This document shows positions 1 through 26,884 of a stretch of 64,000 nt of DNA, piece after piece. The first letter of the stretch is position 1. Every line of letters begins with the position of its first letter. A program made the position numbers and the translations under genes. The notes below the pieces were generated by a model. The model did no database searches. It was not told the DNA's origin and saw only the letters and a list, made by a program, of their open reading frames with translations. The DNA lies in NCBI GenBank assembly GCA_964016885.1, contig OZ024760.1:4625312-4689311 (forward strand), written 5' to 3'. Origin of the DNA: Eledone cirrhosa (taxonomy: Eukaryota > Mollusca > Cephalopoda > Octopoda > Eledonidae).

Positions 1-1545
1 CATTTCCCTGAGGGAATCTGGGTTCTGTTTTCTCGTCTACTTACAAGGACCTTAGTCTTTGTCATGTTGACTTTGAGGCCCTGTCTCTCTAGTCCCTGCT
101 TCCAGGTTTGGAATTTATTCTCTAGTTCTACCATAGATTCAGCTATGAGTGCGAGGTCATCAGCATACAGGAGTTCCCATGGGCATCCGGTCTTAAACTC
201 CTCCGTTATTGCCTGCAGGACTATGATGAACAGGAGAGGGCTAAGAACAGAGCCCTGGTGGACCCCAACCTGTACGCTTAATTCCTCGCTATACTCATTG
301 CTAATCCTAACTTTGCTGACTGCTCCCCTATACATGGCTTGTACCGCTTTCACAAGCCATTCATCTACTCCTAGTTTTCTAAGAGCCCACCTGATTACTG
401 CACGTGGAACTCTGTCAAAGGCTTTCTCAAGGTCGACAAATGCCAAGTAGAGTGGCTTACTTTTAGCTAGGTACTTTTCCTGTAATTGCCTCACAAGGAA
501 GAGGGCATCAGTGGTGCCTTTCCCTGGTACAAACCCAAATTGCATCTCGTCTATATTCACCCGGTCCCTAATCAGCTGTGCTATAACTCTTTCTGTTACT
601 TTCATGACCTGGTCCATCAACTTTATACCTCTATAGTTTCCTCTATCTAGTGCATCGCCTTTACCTTTGTAGCAGTTGACAATGATGCTACTGCACCAAT
701 CTTTTGGTATGGCCCCCTCTAGTATTACCTGGTTAACGATACGTGTGGGTATAGTGTGACCTACAGACCCAGATGCCTTCAGCATCTCGGCAGCTATACC
801 CGATGGACCGGTTGCCTTCCCCATCTTCATATCTCTGATTGCCTTACTTACTACGCTGCCGCTGACTTGTACTGCTGGTCCCTCTATAGGGTCTACGTGG
901 GGTAGGGTCTCTTCTTCCCATGCATTCTCCTCATTTAGTAATCTATCATAATGACACTTCCATGCATCTTTCTTCTCAGCACTTGTGAGGGCAAGCTCAC
1001 CTTTATCATTCCGGATACACTTCTCTCCAATGACATCACAACTATCTCTGACACACTGCCTCGCAATCTTGAATACCTCCTGTTTCTGGTCCTCACGTTG
1101 TAAAACATGCTTGAATTTTCTATCCTCTGCTTCCCTCCTAGCTAAGTATACTTGTCGCCTAGCTTCCCTCTTGGTCTCTATGTAATGTACCCTGCTCCCC
1201 CCGTTCTTCCATTCTTTCCATGCCTGTCTCTTGGCCTTGACTGCTTCATCTACCTTATTGATCCACCACCAAGTCACTCTCCTCCTGCTTGAGGTCTTAC
1301 TCCAGCCACAAACCTCATCCGTCGCCTCTAGTAAGTTATTTTTTAGGAACTCCCAGTTCTCTTCTACGTTAAATGTCTCTATCTGTTCTTCTTTACTGTC
1401 GTAGGCGTTGAGTAAAATATCTTTAATTCTGTTACTGGTTGAGGGGACTTTCAGCTTCCAGATCTTTCTTCTCCAGGTTGGCCTCTGTTTCAGGGCTCGT
1501 CTAGTTCTGACCGTGAGGTCGCTGACAACTAAGCTATGTTGGGAT
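1..1545 (-). mobile_element. LINE (non-LTR) reverse transcriptase fragment, open frame, truncated at both ends
   Basis: Read on the minus strand from about 1540 to base 1, the frame stays open for roughly 510 codons and runs off the window. It begins in the linker after the endonuclease domain and continues through the fingers and palm of a non-LTR reverse transcriptase. Visible motifs are the linker before the RT, a [12 protein letters not shown] block, [14 protein letters not shown], the [12 protein letters not shown] block and the catalytic YADD at 156-167. This family copies its RNA at a nicked target site. The endonuclease is missing because a TA-rich microsatellite begins at 1545. The clade (RTE-like or Jockey-like) was not settled. 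Coding appears intact where visible, so the insertion may be fairly young; small plus-strand frames here are shadows. Confidence 0.88.
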
Positions 1546-1546
1546 G

Positions 1547-1579
<33 letters not shown>

Positions 1580-1610
1580 GTATATATATGTATATATATA
1601 TATATATGTG

Positions 1611-1659
<49 letters not shown>

Positions 1660-1831
1660 GTATATATATGTATATATATATGTATATGTATATATATGTA
1701 TATATATATGTATATATATGTATATATATATGTATATATATGTATATATATATGTATATATATGTATATATATATGTATATATATATGTATATATATATG
1801 TATATATATATATATGTATATATGTATATAA
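1545..1831. repeat. (TA)n/(TATG)n microsatellite, 287 bp
   Basis: Alternating TA with regularly spaced TG steps. It replaces the upstream part of the neighbouring LINE. Frames rich in Tyr and Ile across it are meaningless. Confidence 0.95.
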
Positions 1832-2590
1832 AATATTAAACAAATAATGAATAAACAATGAAACAGTTCCTTATATTAAACAAAAAAAGTTCATTATTTA
1901 ACGATCGTTTCTAGGATATATATGTGTTAGAATTGGCATGCATATTCAACAGATCTATGTACAAAATTATACAAAATTATACAAACTATCAAGATTAAAT
2001 ATACATACCAACACATATATACGCCGTCTTCAGAAATAATGAAATATATTTATTGATAATAACAACAATTCAAAATTTCAGGTCCGTTTGGGAACAAAAT
2101 TGACCAATGAAAATACAAAAGGTTTAATGCAGTTCGGTGTGTGTATATACATGTAACTACCCTTACACATATTTTACAAAAATGTATGCTCAACCTGTAT
2201 ACGCATACCAAAAGGATGGATGCAAATACAAAATTTCAAGGTTAATGTCTCTGTAAGTTTATAATGCACAGATAAGATGCGTATAGACACATAAATATGA
2301 AATAAGTGTATACACATATTCTCATACTCACACATATCCGTACAATCACACACACACGCGCGTATATGCACAAACATACACATAACTACGAACATACAAA
2401 CACACACACACCCCCACTCACATATATATATGTGGATATAAAATCCTAAGCACATGGATATTAATTCACTCACATAAACACTGGCACACACATTTAGATC
2501 AAGATACAGAAATTAGGTGGGAGGGGGGGAGAGGTCAGTATTCAACGGTTTGGGCAGACTGCTTAATATAGATGTATCTATAAACTAAGA
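1832..2590. other. Unassigned AT-rich DNA
   Basis: AT-rich sequence with a short CA/CG-alternating patch near 2340-2410. No coding frame, splice-like exon or known repeat was recognised. Confidence 0.5.
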
Positions 2591-2592
2591 AA

Positions 2593-2975
2593 ATGAAAAA
2601 TAATAAAGGCATCCGTTGGATGTGCAGTGTAAATGTGCGTGAACGACCCAGCATAAATGTGTTGAGAGAGAAACTGTGTCTGAGAGGGATAGAATGTAGT
2701 GTACGGGAGAGGAGACTGAGGTGGTATGGACATGTGATGCGCATGGAGGATGACCGATGGGTGAAGAAGTGCCAGGAAATGCCAGTTGAAGGAAGACGTG
2801 GTAGAGGTAGACCACGAAAAACATGGGCGGAGGTGGTGAGAACAGACCTTAGATCATTGAAGCTCACGGTGGAGATGACGAGGGACCGTGACGAGTGGAG
2901 AGATGCTGTGCTGAATAAGACCTGTCCCACCCTTGCAAGCAGGGAAAAGCGGACGTAAAATGATGATGATGATGC
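2593..2975 (+). mobile_element. LINE 3' end: RT C-terminus plus (ATG)n tail
   Basis: The plus-strand frame 2593-2958 carries the typical extreme C-terminus of a non-LTR polyprotein: RLRWYGHVMRMEDD, then GRGRPRKTW, then a DRDEWRDAV block. It ends in a stop followed by a short 3' UTR reading CCCACCCTTGCAAGCAGGG and an (ATG)n tail. It is truncated at the 5' side. The same 3' tail is found on a tRNA-derived SINE at 11402-11735. Confidence 0.85.
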
Positions 2976-3388
2976 ACATTCAATTATACCCCGGGGTCAC
3001 AGGAGTTTCCTTCTAATAATCTGAGTGGCAAGCCAACACAATTAAGACATCACCATTATGTTTGTTGAGTAATAGAAAGAATGTCAGCAGTTGTAGTAGT
3101 AGTGGTGGAAAGTTTTTGTACTATTGTCAGCCAGGGTGGAGGGGTGATTTAAGAAGAAAGTAGGAAAACAGATTGTTCAATCATGCAGAACTTGCTGGCA
3201 TATGGAGTGGTAGTAATGTTTGTAGGATAGGAGTGTCATCTGGGTTTTTCTCAGACATTTTTACTTGTGTGCATATTTAAAAAAAAATAGTTTATAGTCT
3301 TTTATAGAATTTTTTTTCAACACGCTAACGCATATGTATATATGTGTGTATGTGCATATGCATACATTTATATGTATGAGTAAGTGGG
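2976..3388. other. Unassigned intergenic DNA
   Basis: No gene or clear repeat was recognised. A few GTAGTAGTGG triplets occur near 3090. Confidence 0.4.
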
Positions 3389-3540
3389 ATATCATAACTC
3401 CTTGTGGAGTCATAGAGGCACCGTCATATGGTGTGTCTAGGGCACTTTTAAACCTGGCGGAACCCAACCCTCTTCAGGTCTGAACATAGTTGATTTTTCT
3501 ATAGAGGACGATTTGACCCCAGTACTGGACTAAATTCTAA
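3389..3540 (-). mobile_element. tRNA-derived SINE, 3' part
   Basis: Reverse complement matches the body of the full SINE at 33461-33765, including the conserved CCTCTATGACTCCACAAGG box and the GTTCAGACCTG box. The tRNA-like head is missing. Confidence 0.75.
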
Positions 3541-3667
3541 AGGGTTAAAGAAAGTTGCTTCAACATAATTTTTTTTTAAATCTCTGACATCATATATACC
3601 ATATTTATAGTCTTTGACATTATATGTACCGTATATATAGTTTCTGACATTATATATACCTCATACA

Positions 3668-3757
3668 TAGGTGGCGAATTGGCAGAGTTGTTAAGACATC
3701 GGATAGAATGCTTTACAGTGTTCGTCCCACCTCATTGCATGCTCTGAGTTGGTAAAG
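3668..3757 (+). mobile_element. tRNA-like head of a SINE
   Basis: Contains the GGCGAATTGGCAGAG A-box region and the GTCGGATAGAATGC block seen in complete copies at 19238 and 33461. It breaks off where a piggyBac-like MITE begins. Confidence 0.65.
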
Positions 3758-4214
3758 CTTTACCTCACATAATTATCTCACATAATATTGAATCTATGAG
3801 ATTTTGATATTATTTATTTTGAGAACAATACCTTAACATGAATATGTGTGGCCAGTTATGGCTGGTTTGAACAGAAAGAGGTAAGAGAATTCTGGCCGGA
3901 TATGGCAATACAGAGTACATGACCTCCCATGGGTACAAGCTGAAGCATATAGACAATATGCCCCCACACCCTCCCACTGCAAGGTGGTCGTGGAGGTGCC
4001 ACGGAAAAAAGCACCCAGCACTCACTGTAAATGAGGTTGGTGTTAGGAAGGGCATCCAGCTGTAGAAATCAAGCCAAAATCAGTTCCTGTATGAGCAAGG
4101 CATGGTCAGCCGACCAGACACTGCCCACAACAGGACAACCCGTCTAACCCATGCTAGCATGGAAGAACGGACGTAAAACGGTGATGATGATATGGCCTGT
4201 TTAAATGCTAAAGA
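3757..4214 (+). mobile_element. piggyBac-like MITE split by a SINE/LINE tail insertion
   Basis: Member of a MITE family with ends CCCTTTAGCATTTA, typically next to TTAA; the right end here reads AAATGCTAAAGAGTTAA. The middle is interrupted at 3907-4188 by a retroposon tail flanked by the duplication GATATGGC (3899-3906 and 4189-4196). Related copies lie at 18805, 22795, 27409, 29899 and 57338. Confidence 0.6.
3907..4188 (+). mobile_element. SINE/LINE 3' domain with (GAT)n tail
   Basis: Conserved central domain (GGTGCCACGGAAAAAAGCAC, then GGGCATCCAGCTGTAGAAA) followed by ACGTAAAACGGTGATGATGAT. No tRNA head is visible. An 8-bp target duplication surrounds it. Confidence 0.75.
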
Positions 4215-4349
4215 GTTAAGCTAACATACTTTCAAAAGTTAAAAATTTGTTCAATGTTTGTAATTTTAAGATCATGCCATTGAGGGATGCCAGCTGCCTC
4301 AGTTGGCCAAACCCCCCTCACAAATTTAATGGAATATGAGGTAAGGCTG

Positions 4350-4530
4350 AAAATTTCATTGGCTGATTATGAAGGAGTGATACTAGAGCTGTGAAATCTT
4401 GCATGCATTAATTTCAACTCTTCTTAATAACTGCATTGTTTCTTTCTAGTGACTATGTTGAAAAATAAACCTTATTTGGTCATTCCATGAGAATACCTTA
4501 GTCAGCCTATGAAATTTCAGCCAACCCTTG
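4350..4530 (-). mobile_element. mariner-like MITE fragment
   Basis: Reverse complement of the sequence at 60190-60860, with shared blocks around AAAAATAAACCTTATTTGGTC and CAGCCTATGAA. Another end of this family (GGTTGAGAAGTTCATAGGC) is at about 6850-6900. Confidence 0.5.
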
Positions 4531-4704
4531 TAACATTTCAATTTATTTTAATTTAGTAGGTTTTGTAGTTTGCATGAAACATTGTGGAAACTGTAAAAAG
4601 TAGTGTTTTGTTTTAAGGCTACCACAATGTGAATTGGACAGTATATGTTAAAAATATGATGATAACAATGATGCTGCAGTTCTTTATAGGCCCTATATGT
4701 ATGC

Positions 4705-4970
4705 ATGCTTGGTCTTATAATTCCTGAGGGTGTCATAGAGGCACCCTATTGATATACAGCATTTCTTAGGAATTTTTAAACCTGGCAGAACCCAATCCTC
4801 TCCAGGTCTGAATACAGCAGATTTCTTCCAGACAAGGAGAAAGAGAGTGAGAGAGTGGAAGTGAGAAGGAATATAGAGGAAGAATTGACCTCAATACTAG
4901 ATTGGTACTTATTTTATAGACCTTAAATGGTTGAAAGGCAAAGTTTTGAACTCAAAGAACAAAGAGCCAA
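4705..4970 (-). mobile_element. tRNA-derived SINE, diverged
   Basis: Minus-strand copy of the 33461-33765 family, with the CTGGCAGAACCCAATCCTC box and the GGTACTTATTTTATAGACC box. An AG-rich stretch near 4840-4870 expands it. Confidence 0.6.
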
Positions 4971-5051
4971 AACAAATAGTAGCCTTCAAACAAAACATTA
5001 CTTTCTTATTTTAGTTTGTTTAAATAAAGATTTGTTGTGTGTTTATTGCAG

Positions 5052-20681
<15,630 letters not shown>

Positions 20682-20686
<5 letters not shown>

Positions 20687-20765
20687 AGAATATAAAAGAA
20701 CAATATAGAAACCAAACCTAAAAAAATATAAGCCCAAAAAAAAAGAAAAGAATCACAGCAATAAA
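20682..20765 (+). promoter_or_regulatory. Kinase polyadenylation signals
   Basis: AATAAA at 20682-20687 overlaps the stop codon; a second AATAAA lies at 20760-20765 in an A-rich 3' UTR. The second is the more likely working signal because the first would leave almost no 3' UTR. Confidence 0.5.
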
Positions 20766-20961
20766 AAGAACAACAACAAGAGAAGACGGCAAAGAGGATC
20801 TTCCCATCATCACCATAAAAATAGTTGCATTCCAGAGATTGTCATAAACACAACAAATAACAGTCAGTTATACACATATACACATTCAGATATATACACA
20901 CATTCCAAGATGTATATACGCACATGCTCACAAATATATATATATATATAAACTTATACGA

Positions 20962-21240
20962 AGATTTGGCAGTCATTAAGACGTCGGATAGAATGCTTTA
21001 CGTTATTCGCCCCACCTCATTGCGCTCTCAAATCCCGCTGAGGTCAACTTTGCCTTTTATTCGTTTGAGGTCTATAAAAATAAGTACCAGTACTGTACTG
21101 GGGTCAATTCTTCCTCTAAAGAAAAAATCGGTTGTGTTCAGACTTGAGAGGGTCGGGCTCTGCCAGGCTTAAAAGTGCCCTAGACACGCCGTATGTCGGT
21201 GCCTCTAAGATTCCACAAGGAGTTATGGGATCTTTATCCT
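20962..21240 (+). mobile_element. tRNA-derived SINE
   Basis: GACGTCGGATAGAATGC head, CTCAAATCCCGCTGAGG B-box region, GGTCGGGCTCTGCCAGG body and ATTCCACAAGGAGTTATGGG end. It lies in the intergenic DNA after the kinase. Confidence 0.82.
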
Positions 21241-21277
21241 TTTTATCCCATATATACTCTTGCCCCATCAACCAAAT

Positions 21278-21405
21278 ATGTATCATCATCACCACCGCCT
21301 TTACTTCTATGTCAACTTTTCCATGCTGGGATGGGTTGGACAGGACTTTTTCTAGATTGTTTTACAGCTGGATAACCTTCCTGATACTATCCCGATTAGT
21401 CCCTT
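21278..21405 (-). mobile_element. SINE/LINE 3' domain fragment
   Basis: TTTTCCATGCTGGGATGGGTT and TTACAGCTGGATAACCTTCC match the conserved 3' domain in minus orientation. Confidence 0.6.
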
Positions 21406-21627
21406 CTTAAACACACACATATATATATTATACTACACTCTGCCTAGCTGTACACCTTGATACTGCCGTGAACATAAACATTGAGTGCTACCCGGGTGAA
21501 CCTACAGTAACTCCGCGTTACACTCCCTGGATATATATATATATATATATATAAGTATAAAGGATGATGTGCTCAAGAGCAGAGATACTATAAAAATAGC
21601 TTATAAAATAGGGTGAATACTCTTAAA

Positions 21628-21673
<46 letters not shown>

Positions 21674-22022
21674 AGTGTCTATGGTGCTAAACCTGGAAAG
21701 ACCACTAATCAAAGTAGTATTTGATGCATATTGGGATGCAGAGGGAGTTGATCATTTATAAAGCAAATATTTGATATTATATTTATGTTTGAAGTTTAAG
21801 CAAAGAATCGCTGCCTTCACCCTTTACGGGATCTTCTGAAGATCCTGTAAATATATATATATATATTTACAGGATCTTCAGAAGATATATATAAATGGAT
21901 TAAAATAATAATTATTTCAATCATATATATTATACCATAAATCAGTCCAAATATAATTTATACAGGCTAAAATCTGTATTTTGTAGAGAATTATTTATAC
22001 AAAATTATATTTAGTTATAATA
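21406..22022. other. Intergenic AT-rich DNA with TA microsatellites
   Basis: TA tracts at about 21532-21552 and 21632-21672 and a perfect palindrome at 21831-21886; otherwise nothing recognised. Confidence 0.6.
21831..21886. repeat. Perfect 56-bp palindrome
   Basis: Arms ATCTTCTGAAGATCCTGTAA and exact complement around a (TA)n centre. It could extrude as a cruciform. Confidence 0.92.
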
Positions 22023-22030
22023 CTATATAG

Positions 22031-22227
22031 CCGGCATATCAAACATGTGGCCCACGGACTGCATGCGGCCCGCATAAAGATTTTTACAGCGTGAGAATGT
22101 TTTATCTTTGTAATATAAAATGAAAAAAAATAGTTGTAATGTGCGCAATTAGTTGTCATATGTGGTCCTCAGACAACACATATGTAACCCATGTGGCCCT
22201 CGGAGGACCCTCAGTTTAACATGCCTG
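22031..22227. mobile_element. hAT-type MITE, 8-bp TSD
   Basis: 197 bp, ends CCGGCATATCAAAC and GTTTAACATGCCTG, flanked by CTATATAG at 22023-22030 and 22228-22235. No transposase. Confidence 0.85.
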
Positions 22228-22235
22228 CTATATAG

Positions 22236-22790
22236 TATATTACTATTAAGAACATAGCAAGCAAAAAATATATTTCAGAAAAAAAAAAGAACTTTTACCT
22301 GCATATTGTTCAGCCCATGGTTTCACCTTGATTAATCTTTAACATGCTGAATCTTTTTATGAATTGCCTCCCTTGACACTGCATTATGTATTAAGAGATT
22401 ATTCTATCGCTACATAAAGCGCCTAGAACACCCAAAAGCTTAAGAAATTATCAATGATATGCTAATTAATATCTATTTGTTCTTCTATGATTAGATCACT
22501 AAATTACTTGATTATTTAAATTTACAATCCACCACCTTTTACACCTTTCCAACCCAATTATCACTACCACCATCATTGCTTTTAATATAAATGTACATTC
22601 ATTATCTTCTCCTGCTGACATGGGTTGTAAAGGTTTACAATGCAGCAGCGTTGCTCCAAATATCTTGGTGTCTAATGCTTGCAGTGTAACTCTCTTGACA
22701 CATTTTGTAATACTTTAATCTTCATTGTAATGTGTTCTCTTAGCCCCTTCATTACCACATTTCTAATAAAATATACTCTATTTTAATTAA
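22236..22790. other. Unassigned intergenic DNA
   Basis: AT-rich; nothing recognised. Confidence 0.4.
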
Positions 22791-22794
22791 TTAA

Positions 22795-23010
22795 CCCTTT
22801 AGCAGTTACATTACTCTATATTTACTATTGTATTTTTGTGGTAAAGGCTTTAACTCACAATTATCTCACATAATATCGAAGCTACGAGATTTTGATATTA
22901 TTTATTTTGAGAACAATACCTTAACATCAATATGAGTGGCTGGTTACAGTTGGTTTAAACAGAAAGAGGTGAGAGAATTCTGGCCAGATACGACCGGTTT
23001 AATGACGAAT
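22795..23010 (+). mobile_element. piggyBac-like MITE, left end intact at TTAA
   Basis: TTAA at 22791-22794 then CCCTTTAGCAGTTACATTAC, family core, and a degraded right end near GACCGGTTTAATG. Confidence 0.68.
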
Positions 23011-23394
23011 TTCGAGAGATTTATTAAGATTATTAGTTATTTCATTACGATGATAGTAACTTAATGTGAGGTTCTTATATAAAATGATGTCGGAAAATTT
23101 AATAATTTAAATTGGAAACCTTTAAAATGAGTGGTTTTCTTTCATAGAACCAGAGCTGGTTTTGGCCAGGTTGGTAACTAAAGGATTAACATATTTGGAA
23201 ACTAAAGGGTTAACAATGTTTCCAACAATATTGATTAGGATTATATTTTATTGACCTTGGCAAAATTGACTTCAGTGGGATTTGAACTCAAAATCTATTC
23301 AGTCAGAACAAATACTGCAAAACATCTAGTCCCCGCTCTAATGATTCTGCCAATCCACCAACTTCACCCTCTAAAATCTAAAATTCAGGGCCTT

Positions 23395-23870
23395 CTCATT
23401 CCTATAGGAGGAACCCCTCCTTGGCTGACCTCCACCGCTTCCTAACTCTGACCATATTGGGCCATGTGGGGGCTGAGATATTGGGTCAGCTCATCGTGCT
23501 AGCTGGCCTTTGGCTGCCCTCTGGTTCTTCTCCACTATCTTGGTGTCCACTCTGTCACTTTAATCATCCGGCTGCCTCAGCCGAAATGGACTTAACAATT
23601 GATCTCCACATGGGTCTGTTGTTCATTGCTGTTGCCAAGTCCAGAATCTCTGGAGATGACATCGGGATAGGAGAGCTTGCAATCCCTGTTATTAGTGACT
23701 GCTTGTGGTTTCCAAAGCACTAATGGGGACACAACCTCATAGGTAGCAAGATAGCAGTGGCCAACAAATCTTACTCTCCCTTTACAAACGACATATGCGT
23801 TGGAGTCTGGCATATATCTCTCTCAAAGTCAGGTGTAATTTTAATAGTCCACCTGTTGTCTCTGAAATGG
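23395..23870 (-). mobile_element. Possible degraded LINE C-terminus
   Basis: Minus-strand pieces such as DELTQYLSPHMAQYGQ resemble the end of non-LTR polyproteins but are frameshifted. The rest (73-residue minus frame 23592-23813) was not recognised. Confidence 0.35.
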
Positions 23871-23904
23871 GAGGCATGGCCGGCTTATCTATGTTTGCTG
23901 TACA

Positions 23905-24660
23905 TAATAATAATTCATTCTAACATTGGCACAAGGCCAACAATTTGCGGGGAGAGTAAAACCTATTATATTGACCTCGGTTATTGATTCATACCTTATT
24001 TCAACCCTGGAAGAAGGAAACACAAAGTTCACTTAAGCTGGATTGGAGCCCCAAATTAGAATGTCATAACTAATTGTGGCTTAGCATATTGTCTAAGGCT
24101 CTACTGAAACTGTCACTTCTACACTGATTATAACAATAATAATGATTTCTGATTGAGGCACAAGGCCAGCAATTTTAGGGGAGGAGGAAAGTTGATTAAA
24201 TCAACCCCAGTGCATGACTGGTACTTTATTTTATCGACCCCCGTAAGGATGAAAGGCAAAGTTAACCTCGGCGGGATTTGAACTCAGAATGGTAAGGGCC
24301 GTAACTCTATGCGTCAAAGCATGGCGTCCGACCCTCTCCCAATACTGGAATAATAATGGTTTCTGATTTAGGCACAATGCCAATAATTTTGGGGGAGGGG
24401 AAAGTAACTTAAATCGACCCCAGTACGTAACTGGTAATTTAATTTATTGACCCCTGTAAGGATGAAAGGTAAAGCTAACCTCAGTGGGATTTGAACTCAG
24501 AACGTAAAAGACCACAACTAAATGCTGCTTAGTATCTTGTTTGACACTCTACCGATTTGCCAATCCACCACCCTTTAATAATGGCATAAAGCCAGAAAAT
24601 TTGATGATTAACCTCAGTACATCACTGGTATTTTATTTTATCAACACTGTAAAATGGACT
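23905..24660 (-). mobile_element. Cluster of four minus-strand SINE copies
   Basis: Copies at about 23905-24117, 24130-24342, 24345-24570 and 24575-24660 share GGCACAAGGCCAGCAATTTT, TTATTTTATCGACCCC and GGCGGGATTTGAACTCAGA, the complement of the tRNA-like head. Same orientation and close spacing suggest tandem duplication or preferred insertion. Confidence 0.78.
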
Positions 24661-24708
24661 CGCACACACACACACAGACAGACAAACACAAATCCATATG
24701 AAGTAACT

Positions 24709-24955
24709 TTACTGTAACATGTCTGCCTGGGGGTCATTGAGTCTGTCTGGTTCTCCTCCTCTTAATCCTGGGAGGGTCATGGTGGCAGAGTCCTCAAGTA
24801 CGCCTTCCAACAGTGCCTTACTTATTCCTGGGAGGGTCGCTGAGGTAGAGTCCTCAAGTACTTCTTTCAACAGGGTCCAGTTAGAAGCAACCATCTCCAG
24901 TTGGTCTGGTTGAATTCCCAAGAGAGACCAGCAGAGCTCATGCATGTCATCCATC
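24709..24955 (-). mobile_element. LINE C-terminal fragment
   Basis: Minus-strand frame contains DDMHELCWSLLGIQPDQLEM, the distal C-terminus of an RTE/Rex-like LINE, followed by two copies of a (L)LEGVLEDS-LPG segment. Confidence 0.6.
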
Positions 24956-24999
24956 TGGGGTTAACTTTGTTAATTTATTTTTTAACAGCCAGTTATAGC

Positions 25000-25205
25000 A
25001 CAGTAGTAGTAGTGATGGTGGTGGGTGTGGTGGTGGTAGCAGTGCTGATAGTTGTGATGGTGATGATAGTGGTGCTGTTGCTGATAATGATAGTGGTGGT
25101 GTTGTGAACAGTGATTGTGATGATGATGATAGTTGCAGTAGTGTTAGTGGTGATGGTAACGAGGATAGGGGTGGTGTTGTGATGATGATGATAGTGGTGG
25201 GATAT
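25000..25205. repeat. GGT/GAT-rich microsatellite
   Basis: Irregular GTGGTG, GATGAT and GTAGTA triplets; hydrophobic frames over it are artefacts. Confidence 0.9.
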
Positions 25206-25249
25206 GCTTATAAGTGCTTTTTTTTTTTTTTTATGTCTAATGATATTAT

Positions 25250-25376
25250 CAAGGTTTCCGCCGAGGTTAGCTTTGCCTTTCATCCTTTGGGGTTGATAAA
25301 ATAAAGCTCCAGTAATGTACTAGGGCTGATATAATCGACTTTCCCCTCCCCCCAAAATTGCTGGCCTTGTGCCTTC
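25250..25376 (+). mobile_element. SINE fragment
   Basis: GCCGAGGTTAGCTTTGCCTT, GATAAAATAAAGCTCCAGTA and GCTGGCCTTGTGCC mark the SINE body; the head has been replaced by a T run. Confidence 0.72.
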
Positions 25377-26275
25377 TTTTCTTCACCCACTTATTCTTGA
25401 GAAGGTCAAGGGGGCAGAGTCCTCAAACACTCCTTCCAGCAGGTCCTGTCAGAAGCAAGTCAACTTTGCCCTTCATACTCTCGAGGTTGATGAAAAAACT
25501 ACCAGTACTGGGGTTGATTCTTCCTCTATATTTCATTCTATAAGCTTCTGTGAAGTGGAGAGATCTTCGCCCACATATTCCTGAGAGGGTCATGGGGCAG
25601 AGTCCTCAAACACTCCTTCCAGCAGGTCCTGTCAGAAGCAATCATCTCCAGCTGAATCCCCCAAGTGCGACCAGCCAAGCTCATGGATGTTATCCATCTT
25701 ACTTGGGCTTACCCCTGGGTCTCCTACATGCTGTTTCACCTGTAAAATCTGTCCAGCGATTCTTTCCTAAGAATTCTAACCATATGCCTGTAGTGTTGGA
25801 GCTGTGATCTCTTAATTCGGAGAAGTAGCTGCTCTTTCTGGAATCTCTCTGATCTCCAAGCTACAAATCTGTCCAGCGTTCTTTCCTGAGACATTCGAGC
25901 CACATGTCTGTAGTATCGGAGATGTGATCTCTCAATTCGGAGAAGTAGCGGCTCTACCTGGAGTAACTCTCTGATCTCTGAACTACAAATCTGTCCAACG
26001 ATTCTTTCCCCCCCCGAGACATTCTAACCACATTCCCATAGTATCGGAGCTGTAGCAGCTCTACCTGGAGTAACTCTCTGATCTCTGAACTACAAATCTG
26101 TCCGATTCTTTCCTGAGACATTCTAACCACATTCCCATTATATCGGAGCTGTAATCTCTTAATTCGGAAGTATTAAGTAGCAGCTCTATCTGGAGTAACT
26201 CTCTGATCTCTGAACTATAAATCTGTCCAGCGTTCTTTCCCCCGAGACATTCTCACCACATATGTACATGTGTGC
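25377..26275 (-). mobile_element. LINE C-terminal fragments with local tandem copies
   Basis: Minus-strand sequence corresponds to the distal C-terminus of the LINE seen better at 39480-39890. A segment of about 115 bp (CTACAAATCTGTCC ... AGTAACTCTCTGATCTCTGAA) is repeated about four times at 25740-26270. Confidence 0.6.
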
Positions 26276-26339
26276 CTATAGTAGAAATCATTATTGTTTA
26301 ACAAGTGACGTGTGATGTAATGTATATAATACCACTGTT

Positions 26340-26432
26340 TGATGAATAATTGTTTCTACTTTTTGGCACAAGGCCAGCAATTACCCAGTACATTTCTGGT
26401 ACTTTATTTTATCGACCCCGTAAGGATTGAAT
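26340..26432 (-). mobile_element. SINE fragment
   Basis: GGCACAAGGCCAGCAATTAC and TTATTTTATCGACCCCGTAA; short distal piece only. Confidence 0.7.
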
Positions 26433-26612
26433 AATGAAGAGATATATAATGTCACTATTTGATTAATGTGTATATATAGAGTATGTAATGATGAATAATA
26501 AAAGAGTATATATTGTGTACAATGCTCATATTTGAAGAATATTGAAAAGACATCTTGTGTATATAATATACAATGTTTGATGACTCACGAAGAGAGATGT
26601 GTATTATAAATA

Positions 26613-26858
26613 CACTGTACTCCCGGCATTCACAGAATTTTCCTTAGAACCTAACTAATAATTGTTCGTGGAATCGTAAATATCTTCCAGTTTTTCTTAT
26701 GGCTTTTTGCATGGAAATATATAGTTAAATTTTGAATTATTAATTTATATTTTACATTGAGGCATTTTTATGGACCACGTCCAATATTTGCAGATGCTCT
26801 AGGAATGTAACCCCCGCGAATATCAGGGGGGGGGGGGGGGGGGGGGGGGGAACAACTG
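26613..26858. mobile_element. Tc1/mariner-type MITE with a G25 run
   Basis: TA-flanked element ending GAACAACTGTA; interior shares GGACCACGTCCAATATTTGC with the copy at 63798 onward (opposite orientation). A run of 25 G (26826-26850) has expanded inside its terminal G block. Confidence 0.65.
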
Positions 26859-26884
26859 TATTATCAATAACGAAGAGAGATGAT

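Noticed and set aside
1408..1858. Tyr/Ile-rich frames
   Set aside because: Products of the TA microsatellite.
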